Of a stretch of 64,000 nucleotides of DNA, positions 27,001 through 42,000 are shown piece after piece. The number at the start of each line of letters is the position of its first letter. Positions within the stretch are counted from its first letter, which is position 1. Below the pieces are notes generated by a model, which saw nothing but the letters and a program-made list of their open reading frames with translations, was not told the DNA's origin and searched no databases. Position numbers and translations under genes: made by a program. This DNA is from Lepidonotus clava. Its lineage: Eukaryota; Annelida; Polychaeta; Phyllodocida; Polynoidae. The DNA lies in the NCBI GenBank assembly GCA_936440205.1, contig OW387147.1:31645629-31709628 (forward strand). Direction: 5' to 3'.

Positions 27001-30000
27001 GAAATGAAAGTGTAGCGGTTCAACTCCTTTTCTGTACTCTATAGTATATATGTATGTACCTAATGTGGTTGTCTACCTTGTTGAGTGCTTGCACTGTAAG
27101 GAGAATAGCAGGGATTATAGCCTACGAGAGCGATTGGATGAAAAAAGGAATCTAGTGAACTGAATGTTGTTTTACATTTTCGTTATACTGAGAGCCATTA
27201 CATATATCTCATTGCTATTAATAAGATTAAGTTTCGGGATAGCAGGAAACCCCTCTCATCATCGGAGTTCCATTAATCAAATCACAAAATTTCATTGTTT
27301 TCGCTTAGGTATAACCATTTGATGTGGAGACAAACAAGAAAAGGTAAAGTTGACTTTGGCTGGTTCCATGAGAAAGGGGGAGGGGTCAGAGTCGTTGCCC
27401 CCTGTTCTCCTATATTACTTTTTTTTATATAACTATATACATAGGCGTGGTGTGCCTGGTATGCAACACGTGCAGGCAAAGAAATCAGATAAAATTGTTT
27501 AAAACATGTTTGAAATACCACTACCGATTTGCAGCCTACAAAGTTAAGTCCCATGAAATAACCACAAATGACTACACTTCCCAGCAAGCCATGACTTTAT
27601 TACTGCCTATTGTCAACTGCTATCGTTCCCTAATCGCAGCCTAATCGCAGCTCTCATCGTGAGGTGGGCTCCCAGTCTCAGCACTTATCACTATATATAT
27701 ATATACTCCGACTCCTTGCCTGAGGCCATCAATACGTCTTCAGGCTTTCAATGCCGGCTTTAAGTGCACGGCGCGGCCGGCAATCTAGACATTCCTTAGG
27801 CACTTATTGATACCAGAACTGCGGGGGCCCAGTCCAGTAATTTGTCGGAGTGGAGTGCTAAAGGGGCCCGGCACCGCAGAGACTCGGCCCAGAAAGGACC
27901 GGTATTAACGCTTAGTTAGGTACTTTCTCAAAGCCATTCTCAGGCCAATTTGGTCTATTCCATCACCGATCGAAGCCCCCATACCCCTTTTTATATTATT
28001 TTTTCTATTGTCTGTTCTTTGTGAAAAGGGCTTTTTGTCGCAGTGGCTTTTAGACATGACGTGTCATTTTGTTCTCAAGGGCAGTACGTGCATTTTGAAT
28101 CACTTCAGGACATTTCTGCATTTTGTCACACGATGAACATGTCCAGTATTAACCCACGATGTCCATACCTTATGGTGAATATGGGGATTAAACGCTTTAC
28201 AAAAAGAATGCACAGAGGAAATATTTCCAATGATGAAAGGTAAGTAATTGGATATGTAATCAATAATCGCGTACTATAAGACTTCTTACAACAATGATTC
28301 ACTATCTAACATTTATAACTTGTGGGTATAAATGATGAAACCACTTGATACCACCATTATGCCCCTGAATTGTTATTTTAATGACGGAATCTTTGCGGAA
28401 TAGATATAAAATGTAGTATGAATAATATTTTTGTCATCAAATAAAAACGCTGCAGTACGGTGCATGCATCCTTCATTGTGAGAGAGTTCATTCATTTGTA
28501 ACTACAAGTATGTTACATTCGCACTACAAAAGAAATTACTTACGACTATCTGAGGAACTGACGACTCCGTCCTAAGCACCATTATCAACGACAAATTGGG
28601 CTATTTTCGTTTTAATTCGAGGACACTTTAACACGCATCCGGATGCACTGCAATCAGTGTCTGGGAAATTGAGAAGGGAGGCTACAGAGACACTAAAAAC
28701 CACACGGACCTCGGGCCGGGTGAGACGTCTGTGGAGCAATTCCCGAGTTACTCACGACTAACCCTATTGAGGCCAATTAACCTCGTCCCAATGGCATCAT
28801 TTCTTAAAACTCACCCATTTTTTCCACTTTGAACTCTTATATCAGTCCCTCGCCTCTAATGAATACAGATCGATTAGTAATTAGCCCTTAAGAAGTCATT
28901 GCAGTCGGAGAAGTGACTAATCGTCAGCCCTTAATGGGGGTCTTCCTCTATATGAGTAAATCGCGTGATTCGCCGCTGTTTTAGCGAGCTGCTCCGAGCT
29001 GCAGCTGGCGACAAGAGCAGTTTGCGTCCCACCCAGTTTACACTGTAGACGAAGGATTCCCTTCGATAAGGACATGTTATTGATAAGTCGAAATAACTAC
29101 AGAGCCAGTTACATGTGACTATGTTGGTGGCGGTTTAAGTTGAATGTGACAATGCTACCCACGCTGATTGTCATACATAATCAGCAAGTAAAATACCACT
29201 TCAGAAAAATTCCAGTGCAGTAATCATACTTAACCAGCAAGTAAAATACCACTGCGGGAAAATTCCAATGTAGCAATGATCCTGCAAGGTCATGACAAGA
29301 GTAGAACAAGGTCATGAGCTGGCAAATGGTGCCCTGTAATCTGATTATAATAGTGGTGACTGTCTTCCTACGCAAGTGTCTGAACATATATATGCCAGAA
29401 AACATAAAGGTCATAGCATGGCAGAAAATATACATATACTTTTCCAAGGTTACAACAAATACCGGTGGAGCCCTTTACATAAATCTAAAGAACAAGTTTT
29501 AGGTTTAAGGAGGCGACACTAAAACTCCAGCATACGATTGAAACTTGCTCAAACAAAAGCAGAGATCTTCTAGTGTGAACGGAGCGTATGGCACACCATG
29601 CCATGTTGGATGGTGGAGGCGCTGGTTATGGGCCTTAAAGTGACAAGTGTTGTATTGAAAGGGGACCCATCACCGGCAACCAGTTCCTGCTCCATCCCGC
29701 CAATAAGTCTCCTTGGCCCATTTGCAGTCAACGTGTTTTTTTCTTTCTCTGCTGAATCTCTCATTGTGCGTTTTTCTGAGACTGTCCGTCTTACTTAGAT
29801 TGCCTTAAGCGCAGAAAACACTTTAGAAAGACATAAGCGAGAGTCACATAAAATTCTTTTTTGACTACTTTTGTCTTGCCTTATGTGACTTTAAACAGAA
29901 TGGTTTAGTATCTGACCTATTGTATAATTCCTATGATATCCATCTCAGTTCAAAGAATTTTCAAGCTGCATCTTGGTGAAAATAGGTATTGTATATTCAA

Positions 30001-33000
30001 GCCCTTTATGTTGATTTTACTTTACGAATCAAGTGTAATTATGTCCATATGGTTGATCACGAGATCAATCTTTACCTTTTCAAAGCACATGATTTATAGA
30101 CGAACTGGTTCAAGCTTCTTGCAGTTCGCGTTGGCTACGAATCTGGCCAATTTAAAGTTTTCTAAGGTTACGCCAAAGACCGGTGGAGCCACTCGTACAG
30201 GTACACGACAGGTGCCCACCCTGGAGTGAGGGATTGGCTATAAGGGCACTGGAGGACGACCCCCCAGGGAGGCCGGAGGGATCGCTCCAGGGGCCGGGAG
30301 GTAGCAGGGATAGGTCAAAGCCATCCAACCACTGATCGCAGTCACTGCTGGCAGCTGCTCCGTTTTACCGCTCGCCGAATTAAGGCTGTCTCCCTTTAGC
30401 TTAGATACGGGAAGCTCAGCTTGAGCCCATGTTTAGGGAAAAACTAGATAAGATTGCATAAGGAAATGATAACTATGATATGATGTCATACTGATATTAT
30501 GATTACATCTGGTTTGCAAAGAAAAGTGCTGTGTTATGGTTTTGGGCTATTTTTACATTCAAAGCTGATCTGGAACCGATCCTTCAAAATATTGCCCTTG
30601 AGTAGAACAATAATTTCGGCAATAGACACATGTCATTGTTTACATTGAATATCCACATTGTGCCTCAACAAGTCACTGAAAGACATGCATAATGTCTCAA
30701 AACAAAAGAAAAAAGAAAGAAAAGTGGACCAGTGAGGGGAATGTTATGTTAATTCCAATTGTCGTACAGCATTATCATTCCAGTAAATCAAGTATGTACA
30801 ATATAGCATTACCAATAGAACCAGTGGCATTTCGGTCTACCCGAATCAGCTTACATGAGCTGCTCCCACCGTCCTACATCCCGCCCCGTCCTGCTCGCCC
30901 CCTGCTCACCCCCTGCTGGTCTACATTAGGCCTCACCCCAGGCGGTGGTGATCAAAGCTCCAAGTCGTATTAGGCCTGCCACTCACAGTCACACGGCCTT
31001 AACTAGGCATGTACAGAGGCATGGGTATAGGGGTATAGGGAGGTTCAACTGTCAAATAGATGGCACATGTAATGAAAATTAAAACATCAGCACTTACTGT
31101 ACGTATACGTTTCATCCAAGCATTCAATCTACCGCCACTCTCAATTCTCGATTTCAAAACTATTGTCATTTCATGATCGTAAATATGTATTCATATCATG
31201 TCCAATAAAGAATTTATGATATTTGATATCACATTCGTCATGTCCATCTAACTTATTCTTTCCCAGTGCAATTAATGTAATTCTGTTCTCAATAAAACAT
31301 AATAAATTATTTGATGATGTGACCTTCGATGACGCCAAAAAGAAATTTAATTAATGTAATTATATTGAGAATAAGTTCACTGTCCCGACGTTGCACCAAG
31401 GGTAATTCTAAAAAAAACAAAAAACTCCACATAACTTTTTGAAAGGCATCCCCAGCATCAGCCTTAGAACTTAAGTCAAATTCATAGTAAATACTTCACA
31501 AATTGTATCATTCTTTACCACACACATGGCGCCCCTATACGTGCCAAATTGGGTGAAGGGATTCATGCGGTAGGCCTGCAGTGGTTAGTTAGATCTACCC
31601 AGACGGCGGGCAGGTGGGGGCTGTAGGTGATACAGTGACTGGAGGCCTCAGGTGTCGGGGCCCGCCCTGCCCCAGGTGGGAGGCTGATTAGACCCTCAGT
31701 CATTACCTCACATCTCCCCTACGCCGCTAATTATCTCCTCATGTGGCACACAATCAGAGGAGGCAGCAGTGTGCAAATCTGTAGGCATTATGGGGTGCTC
31801 AATGTTAACGAAATAGATATAGATGTGTTCATTATGTATGGTAATAGTATATAGGTTCAGCACAGTTATGTGTGGTTGGACATTTTCCTTGATCATTGTA
31901 CAACTTTCTGAGATGACACTGGGTATAATACGTGTATCCATTTTTATTTCGTAATTACCCTTCTTATTCCACAGTGATCCGTCATATGTGTGATACCTAC
32001 TACCTGGCATTCATATCCAAACAGTAAGGGAATTACGAACCTACATTTTAAATGGGATCAATAAAATGAATAAATGAATTCCTGTTTTAAATAATTCTCC
32101 TTGAACACATGGCGCCCCCTAGGAGACTGCCGAGAATATTAGCTCTGAGTGCTGCAGGAGGCACCATAGATTAACTCGACTGATGAGATGTATAAGAAAA
32201 GGGCACGTTGCATTGGTATTAATAAGATCTGATTAATTATCTCAATAAACATCATCCATCAGACGTGAAGTATACGCTCAGGGAGGACCCCCGCTTAGAC
32301 ATCCAGAGGCTTTGCTGTAACTAGATACTTTACGGGTCTCAGAGAAACGGTATTTCATATCTATTCAAACTTTGATAATGTTGATATGATATGCATTCTA
32401 ATCTGTTGCTCCTGCATAAGGATTACACGCAACATGGGCATAGGTTACGTTGCAAAGTTCGCTCTAGTATATTGCAAGGTTGGTTCCAATTTATATGTAT
32501 AGTATTATATGAAATTTCCTGCACACAGCACTTTCAACAGAGCCCCTAGCTTCATTCAGTTGGTGTGAATAACTGTCCTTCAATGACATGCTCCCTCCTT
32601 CGACATAAGTAAGGAACATCCTCCATGATACCTTTTGCAGTCACAAGGGCATGATTAAATGTTGTTTGTATGAACACGGTTCACTGCAATACTACATAAA
32701 TTTATGATATCGGGGTAAATCCCTCCCTCGAGATGTATGACTATGTGAAAAAATGTATCATTCATTAACACCTAATTAGCTCAGATCAATCATCGCAATC
32801 CGATATATCAACCATATCCCGAGCTATGGGAGGTGATAATGTAATATGGGAAATCTCAGGGGGGGAAGTGAGAAAATGAAACAATGAGAAACAGTGATTT
32901 CTACCCCCCATCCCCACCTCCCACACCTCCGGGGGCGTCAGGTGGTCCGTACCTATAGCAGCAGGTAAGTCTCACCAGGGGGCGCCCCGGGACAGGTGGC

Positions 33001-36000
33001 TGCATCTGGCCTCACTCCAGGGTGTACTGGGGGGGGGGGGGGGGCGGGGTCCACAGGAGGGAGTGGTGGGCCAAAGGCCATGCCCCTACCAGGTGGCTCA
33101 ACACACCTCGCGGTGATCTCTCACCTCGGCCATCTAAAAATAATTTGATGGAGGGCGTGTCCGTTTAAATTTACTTTGATTTATCGACATCGGACCAGAC
33201 ATGTAATATCCATGCACTGGTCCAAACAAAATCAATCTTGTTATAATGATGTACCGGACAGCTGTAGGAGTTCATAATCTCAAAATCGCCCACGACCTTC
33301 AACCAATGACCCTTTCGACAACCTGCCATGGCAATGTCCATATATCCATTTATCACCAAAATGGTAATGGAACTGTAGTACTCAAAACATACACAACAGA
33401 TCAAGTAAGATAACAAGACCAAAAACCAATGCAAATTCCTCTTTAAAAGTTTTAAAGTTTTAAACGAGACCAAGATTCTCCAATACCTCGGTCAAAACAG
33501 ACCCCTTATATTGACTGCCCGACACGGCTAGCAGCTTCTCGAGTCGTCAAACCACGACCTGCAGGGCCCAATATGGCCTTTTTGTGAGCTGCTCTTGAGG
33601 GGCTCGACTTGTTTGCCACTGGTGAGCCGAGCAGATGATGAACCACAACTGACGGCAGAAACAGACCTGTCCACGCCCAGCATCGATTACCCGGGCCCAG
33701 ATATGCCCGGCATCGATTCCCACCTTACCAGACATGCTGCGCCACCTAGCGGCAGAGGGGGCAGGGGCAGAAATCATTTATAGTTCAGGGAGATGGTCAT
33801 ATGGGAAGAATAATGAGGATTAATAAGAACTTCGGTAGAAATTTTAAGTAAAACAAGATCGATTATGTTGTAAAAGTTTAATGTTGTTCTTGGTCGCAGA
33901 ATTATGGTTCAAAAAACATGTGATTTAAAAAATAAGATATCAAAATTCCTAGTGTGACTATGTTAATATCTACTCTAGCTTGGTTAGTCGGAACTGCTCT
34001 CCACATAAGTAATTCCACGGTAATGCCCCTAAATATCTTGACCTTTGATATATTACAGTGTCATATCGTCATGTATATTGCCATGTGCAGTGTGATGACA
34101 TTTTCGAAATCCCCTTTGAGTCGTAGTTCCCATTTCCGAGAAACAAGATTTAAGACGATTGATTTACCAGCCTTGCTGCTCATGAAAGGAAAGAAATCCA
34201 AAGAGTTGAAATATTCTATCCAAGCGTAACTGGCATTAAAGACATTGACAAATGACCACCCCAGAAAGTCGTTATAAATCCAATCGGACAACACCCTGGC
34301 CATACATCAGAGGACCTGACCGGCGTACCAACCCGTCCCATCCCACATACCCCCCATACTCCCCCACACCACTCGTCACCTGTTGCCTCGTACTAATCGA
34401 ATAGACCCCACCCCAGGGGGCCGGATCCCAAAGTGAGGGATCAATGGGTGTTTAGGCCGGGGTGTGTGAGGTGTGTGGGGGTTGTGGGGGCAGGGTGTGG
34501 TCAGGGCCGGGTGGTGCGCCCACTGCCAACCCACGTCAAGATTTACATCATCGATTGACGCCGGGCCAGGAGCAGGCGCAAGGCATGCTGGGACGGATCT
34601 CCAGGGCGGGGTCAAGCCCTGTGTGTTTCCGGTGGGGAATGGGCGGGGTGAGAGGTATTGGGGGGAGGGCGGGGGGGGGGATTGAGAAGCAGTTTACACG
34701 TAAGTTTGAGTTTTACGCAGTTACATTCGGCAACTCAATTGCATTGAATTCCCTACGACGGTTGGGTGAGGGAGTGAATGAGTAATAGTTACATACCCAC
34801 GTGTCGGACATTTCATATAAATGTCGCCCAAATATTAGTTGACCATGGGGTCGGATTCAAATGGCGACAAAGTACGTGGAATGAATAGGTGAAAGGTCAT
34901 ACAAAAATCGATTATCAATAGATGGACCTTATATATGAACAAACTAACGCTCCTAGATAATATTACATTTATACCAACGGATTTTCTTATGAGGTAATGC
35001 AAAAACATGATTTATCTATTAAAATTAGCTAGAACATTGTAATATTGATAACGTGAATGCGTCATCGATGATAATAAATCAAAGCGGCAAATTAAGATAT
35101 TTAGTTATCGCAATACAACAATCAACCAAAGGCAAAGGAGATTTTGCAGTGTGGGTGCAGTATGGTTCTGGCTTTGTAGAAAGAAGACGACGAGGGTGGG
35201 GTCAGGTCGGCAAAGGGGTTAGCAGGACGTCAGAGGTGTGGGTGAACGACCCTGGAGGAGGGCGGTCAGGTGTGAGACAGATAGTGACTAAGGAGGGTCT
35301 GCCAAGTTTGGGTCGGAGCGAGGGAATATAAAGATAAGTCCTTCATGGGGATTTGCCAAGATGGCATATTACACAAAATTGTGTGATTCATAATGTATGT
35401 TATTATATCGTATGCCAAATACAATAATATTATTGCAATAATTTTATTTTCAATACGACGTTATGTCAAAGAGTGATTCCTATCATATAAAATCCTGTAA
35501 TGCTATTTTAGATTCGCTAATGACTCGTTTATCATAATTATTTCAAATGAAAGCATGTCCTGAGATTATTTATTTTGGAATTATTGAGACAGAGAAGATA
35601 TTTCTGGGGAATGGCTTATGCTTGTAGTACTTTTTCTACAAACATTCTACAGGGGATTTCCTACATGCTTTGGCGAAGCTTCCCTGATCAGTCTCCTTGT
35701 GACGTCATCGAAATTGGAATTCCCTTTTTAGGAAGGGACCCTTTTCAGGGTAACATAGTTCTTATTGTTTTTATCTTAGGATGTTCTGTTACTGTTAGTT
35801 TATTGGTATATACAAAGAAGGTGTATTATCAATGTCAACTACACATAATAATTATTAAGATTTTATACTAGGTACCGTTTAATACGGAACATTTGAAAAA
35901 TAAAAACAGATGAAAAAAACAGTAATGAAAACATAGAAGAAAGAAGAGTGAACACTTAAATTCAAGGGCGAGCCGATAGTAATCTTTGTCCCGTGGCTTT

Positions 36001-39000
36001 TTGAATGCCAATCAGGAATTTCATGAAAAATATGGAAGATTGTCAGCAGCCCCGAACAACGTGTGACGAGGGGTGCCTGGAGGCAGAAATCCTCATGTAA
36101 AAAATTGCTGTCCTATTTTGCATTCAGACAGCAAAGCTTTAAAATGACTAATACCGATGTGAGGGTTGCTGTTCACAAGGTTTGAAGTGGAGGTTTTATT
36201 TGTATTTCCAATCAACCTTAAAGTGCTAGTGACAAAAGGAGGGGTATTTTGTCATTTTTTAGTTAGCGGAGTTTGGAAGGTATTTCAGGATATTTTGTGG
36301 AATTTCCTTTTTCCCGGAATGTCCCTTTCCCTGGAAATTCCCTTTTCCTGGAATTTCATAGCACGTTTATTATCACGGGTATTTTGGTAGACACTTCAAA
36401 TGGTACATCCTTTGAACAATATCTGCACTTGTCTATCTATTCTCAAAGATCCACTGAATATCTTCAGGAAAACAATTGTTCAATATTACTTATCAAAAGA
36501 ATCACACAGAATGGTCTTAAATGCAAGACTTTCACATAGTACACCTAAAATGTGTTACAAAGGGCTAAAAGTGAGAGTAATATGATGGGAATCCATCACG
36601 GAGTAAGGAGGTTCTGTCTCTGATCGATTCAATTTAAAGAAGAGGGGGTAACTTCACAGGCCACTGAATGGAATACATGGATTTTAAAAGCATTCAAGAT
36701 GCACCCGTCAACGCCGATCTGTAAAGTATCGTAAACTGCTATCGATCTGGGTGAAGGTATTCCGTGACGTCGCTCCACTTATTGAACCAGATATTCCCAG
36801 GCAAAACTCCTTCGAGTGGAAGAGAAGTTTTAAAAGAGCACTTCCTAAACCGACTGATGAGTTTCGATCCCCCAGCCAGCTGGGAACTGGCTTACGGACC
36901 CTATGGGTCATTCTCGTTATGTGATATAAGAGGATGTAGGAATCGGGGACATTTTAATAAGCCCTGTCTATGCAACGTTTGCGAAAAAGGTAGTTTTATG
37001 AACACGTGTTAGGATGTTTTCTGTGCCACTATGATTTAATTTTTATAATAGAATAATATTATCATGGCTAGGCACAGTGGCCTTAACAGCCCCCACGGTC
37101 CTGTATAAGGTTTCAAGTATGGACTACTTATGGGATATAGGCCTAAACCTTTATAAATCCATCTGAAGAGTCAATGTCGTTCATCTTCGTTTTCTGATAA
37201 GCCTGTGCTTAGCTGTTCATTTTTGTACACGTGCTACACATGGTAATGATTAATATACTGGTCAGGAACAAGACACACACGCCCATGCACCAAAATCCCC
37301 TCTTTCAGGTAAACCAATTTTCAATATTTTATCCATGGATCATCTGATCATGGCATGTCTTTCCCCATCTTTTTCATTGTTATCGTTATCATGTTTATGT
37401 TCAAATAACATTTTTACGACACATGCCACCTCATTCCAGTACACCGGACATAATTTTACCCTGGGCAGACAGTAATTTAAGAGTCATGCCGAAAATATAG
37501 TTCCTATTTCATGGCGAACGAATTACCGCTTTCATCCCTGCATGATGATAGACAAGGTGTCGTTTTAGGCTGAGCCGGCAATAAGTTAGGCCTAGGTGAG
37601 ATGCCTTTTTTGAGCCATCAAACAAATCGACACTGCTAGGTTTTTCGGCGGGTGGCATTTTTCATCACCATGAAAACACCCTGTCGTGTTTCTGATTGAA
37701 ACACCCCGGCAGGAACTGTCCCAGCCCCCCGCATGTGTATTTAATTAATATATCCAATTGTGTCCGCCGGCGCCATTCACTGCGGACCTGATGTAATATC
37801 GCTGCGGAGCTGCAGTTCCGGAGGCTGCAGGAAGTGGACGGGCATGATGGGAAACTGGAAAAGTCATTATTCTCTGGTGATGATTCCCGAAATGTTGACT
37901 GTTTGGGGGTAGGCCGTTTGTAACGTCCTCCCGTCACACCATTGCCATATTTAGTGCAGGGGGCCGGCAGCTGTGGTGATAATTACGACAAAAAATACAA
38001 AGCTTCCTCTGCAGACGACATTTGCCTTGATTAGGCCCGCGCTTGTGCAGTAGGGTCGGGCGCACCGCCATATTTGCAACATCAATTCAAACACGGCGAG
38101 TATTTTTCGTTCCAATTTGCCAAATGGTGTGCGTGCTGGGTGCCTTCTACACAGGGAAGGAGCAATTATCATTTCAGCGACGTTCCTCCCGCCTTTTTTA
38201 ACGGTCGGAGAAATCAATGTGTCATGTCGTTTGTCATAGTGCAAAAGCGGCACGGTCGAAGTGGCGAAACCCAATTTAATGAACTTGGCCGAAAAAAGGG
38301 GACTGTGGACGCTTTTGGCGGGAAGTCCTCAGTCACAACAACTCCCCCTTTCCCCTCCCCCACTTTTTTCATCCACTGTCGATTGCATCATTTGGTAAAG
38401 TTTCCAATGCGACACGATGTGGCATTTGTCATGATGGCGGTTGGGGCCATTTTTACCCTCAAAGTTGGTTCATTTTTCACGCGTTAAAAGTGTCATCAAT
38501 TTGGTGATTTACCATCTTCTGCCGAAGCCGCCTGCGATTGGAGCCTGGATAACGTCAATCTCCATTCGTCATCTCATCGCTTTTTATGCTCATAAAAGTA
38601 GTTTTCGAGGGATTAAAATTGAAAATCCGTTCGGATTTGCCATCTGCAAGCTGATGCGTCCTAGAAATTAACAATAAACAGGACTCAAGGTACAAAGAAT
38701 GGCACCGCTGGCCCTTTAGTACCAATCGGCGTTTTTACACGTGAAACTTTATGACGTCTGAAATAATTCAGGAATGAAAACGACCATCAAAGGCTATGTT
38801 ATGAGAGTTTCTTCATTGTGTGGATTTTAATGTCTGTGTTTCCCTTCTTTTGTTCTTTATTTCAGTCTAATAAGTTTACCATTTTTATCTTTTTATAGTA
38901 TTGGTATCCCCAGTAAAATTCCCAGAATCCAACATATATAACACTGAAAACACAACGTCGTCAGAGAGCCACTGCAAGGTTGTCAAAGGGTTGTCACAGG

Positions 39001-42000
39001 TCACTTCTGGGCTCTCATATGTGACTTTTGGGTCATCACAGGGCTCATTTCAGGCCATCAATGCTGTGTGACTACCTTGTGACAATCCTTTGACAACTTT
39101 GGGGTGGTCACAGGGTTGTCATTGTGAATTTTGAGGCTGTATGACAACCCAAAGGTAGTCATTTTCTCCCGACTGCTTTAGGCCAAAAAGGTCGTCAGAG
39201 AAGCAGAAATGAAGAATGGGTTGTCATAGGGTTGTCACAGAAGAAAATGAGAAGTCAAAAGTCCTGCCTGACTACCCTAGGGTTGTAGGTGAATGGTGCC
39301 TAAAGTGACAGCCCAGGGTTGTCATGGCCTCTGTCTATATCAACCCAGTGTTGTAAGTGAATGGTGTCAAAACCATACAACTCATAGGCCTCCTATGTGT
39401 AATGGCCACACCTAATAACTAGTAATAACATAATAGGATGTCATTATAATGACTATGATCTCTAGAACATGAAAATATTCATAAATAAGATTTTTTCTCT
39501 AACAGACACAGACACAACCTGTGACAACCTTGGGTTCTACGATTCTAGGACAATCACCCCTGGGACAATCACCCCTGGGACAACTACCCCTGGGACAACT
39601 ACCCCTGGGACAACTACCCTGGGGACAACTACCCCCTAGGACAACTACCCCTTAGGACTATTACCCCCTAGGACTATTACCCCCATAGGACAACTACCCC
39701 TGGGACAACTACCCCTTAGGACAATTACCCCTTAGGACAATTACCCTTCTGGGTAGGACAACTACCCCTTAGGACAACTACCCCTCTAGATAGGACAATT
39801 ACCCCTATAGGTAGGACAATTACCCCTTTAGGACAACTACCCCCTTGATAGGACAATTACCCCCATAGGTAGGACAACTACGCCCTTGATAGGACAACTA
39901 CCCCTATTGGTAGGACAACTAACCCTATTGGTAGGATAACTATCCCTATTGGTAGGACAACTACCCCCATTTGTAAGACCTGCCCTTGGTGTTCAGGGCC
40001 GGGCAAAGGAGGGGTAGGCCTACCAATGGGCGTAGTTGTTCAATCAATGGGGGTAGTTGTCCTACTAAAGGGGGTAATTGTCCTATCAAAGGGGGGTAGT
40101 TGTCCTACCAATAGGGGTAGTTGTCCTACCTATGGGGGTAGTTGTCCTATCAAGGGGGTAGTTGTCCTACTAAAGGGGGTAGTTGTCCTATCAAGGGGGG
40201 TAGTTGTCCTACCAATGGGGTAGTTGTCCTATCAAGGGGGGTAGTTGTCCTATCATAGGGGTAGTTGTCCTATCATAGGGGTAGTTGTCCTATCATAGGG
40301 GTAGTTGTCCTATCATTGGGGGTAGTTGTCCTACATGTAGGGGTAATTGTCCTAAAGGGGTAATGGTCTTATATATAGGGGTAGTTGTCCTATCTAAAGG
40401 GGTAGTTGTCCTATAGGGGTAGTTGTCCTACCCATAAGGGTAATTGTCATAAGGGGTAATTGTCCTAAGGGGTAGTTGTCCCAGGGGTAGTTGTCCTATG
40501 GGGGTAATAGTCCTAGGGGGTAATAGTCCTAAGGGGTAGTTGTCCTAGGGGGTAGTTGTCCCCAGGGTAGTTGTCCCAGGGGTAGTTGTCCCAGGGGTAG
40601 TTGTCCCAGGGGTAGTTGTCCTGTCACCGTGTTCTACTCCTCTCCTCCTCCTCCACCTATTCATCCCAGCTGTCCTTTTTGCACTGCGGGTTAGCCTTGA
40701 CGGCATGTTCATTTCGGATTTGGCCACTGTCCATGTACCATTAGACCAGTCCTCGGTTCCCAAGCATGCCTCCACCTGGTCCGCCGGCCTGGATTCCCAG
40801 GGTTACAGCCGTGAGTAAAGCAGTCAAGGCAGATTCCTAATTAAACCGGTCATTCTTTTACTCCACCGTTATCGACGAACCCACAGAAATGTCCTTTGAT
40901 GTGCACTTATTTTTATATCTAACCCCTAAGGCTACGATGCCAATATGCAAATCATTATGGGGAACAGAAGCGAAAAGCAATTACCTGAGATTTCCCTATA
41001 GAGAGAAGGTTTGCCATTCAACTAATGAGAATTGATGGGTATTATAGGAAAACAATGGTTTGACAATTAATATTTGTGGTAAATATTTGTTAGAAAAAGA
41101 ATTACCTTCCTCCGAAACCAGAAAGCAGAGCCCCGTGACACAACATCAAACAACGATTATCCACAAACAGTGGAGAAAATATGAATGAAGAAAACACTGA
41201 GCCAAAAACATTATCACTAGCCGTATTGAACTTCGTGAGCCTCTAAAATAGATATAGGCCCATATGTGGTATAGTATAAATCAGAACTGTAAAAACATTC
41301 AATTGAAGCCTAGCCGTGAAGTATTTTGCACATGAATCGAGACTCCTGCCGAAAAGCAGGAATGGATGCACTTAGAGAGACCCCTAGGTGTTTTAATTCC
41401 TAAGCTTACGCCTGAATCAGAACTGACCTCGAGTACATACAATTATCCGCCGCCCTGACCCCTTCACAGCGAGCTGCTCAAAGAACTGCTCGGTACGAAG
41501 GGTTAGTATAGAACCCGATGACCTCACAAACAGGTGGTCAGTTATACCGACTGACCGCCGGATCCATAATAGAATCTGAATCAAAGCTGACCCACAAATA
41601 CATACGATTACATCCAGCGACCTACTGCTCCCTGACCCGTCCACTGCCCGTCCGGCGGAGCAGCTCCGAGCAGCTCGGTAAATAGCGCTGATCGATGCGT
41701 GAGGGGTTACAGCTGGTCAGAGGGTTCACCGGGGGTGAGCGGGGGTTGTTTGCGGGGTCACAGGGGGCAGCACTGGCCACTCCCTCCCTGCCACGCCTTG
41801 GTCTATCTCACCCAGCTGGGGGATCAAAGTTGGAGGAGGGGAGGGGGGCAGGATGTAAGTGCAAGAAATATTTACCCACTGGGTTGGGTATGATGGGAAT
41901 CGGTGTGCTTGTCATGCAGCATCACAGTTCTGATGCATGACCTGTGTATCATGTCTGATAGGCAACAAAATAGGAATGTGTCCTAGGCCTGTTGCATGTG

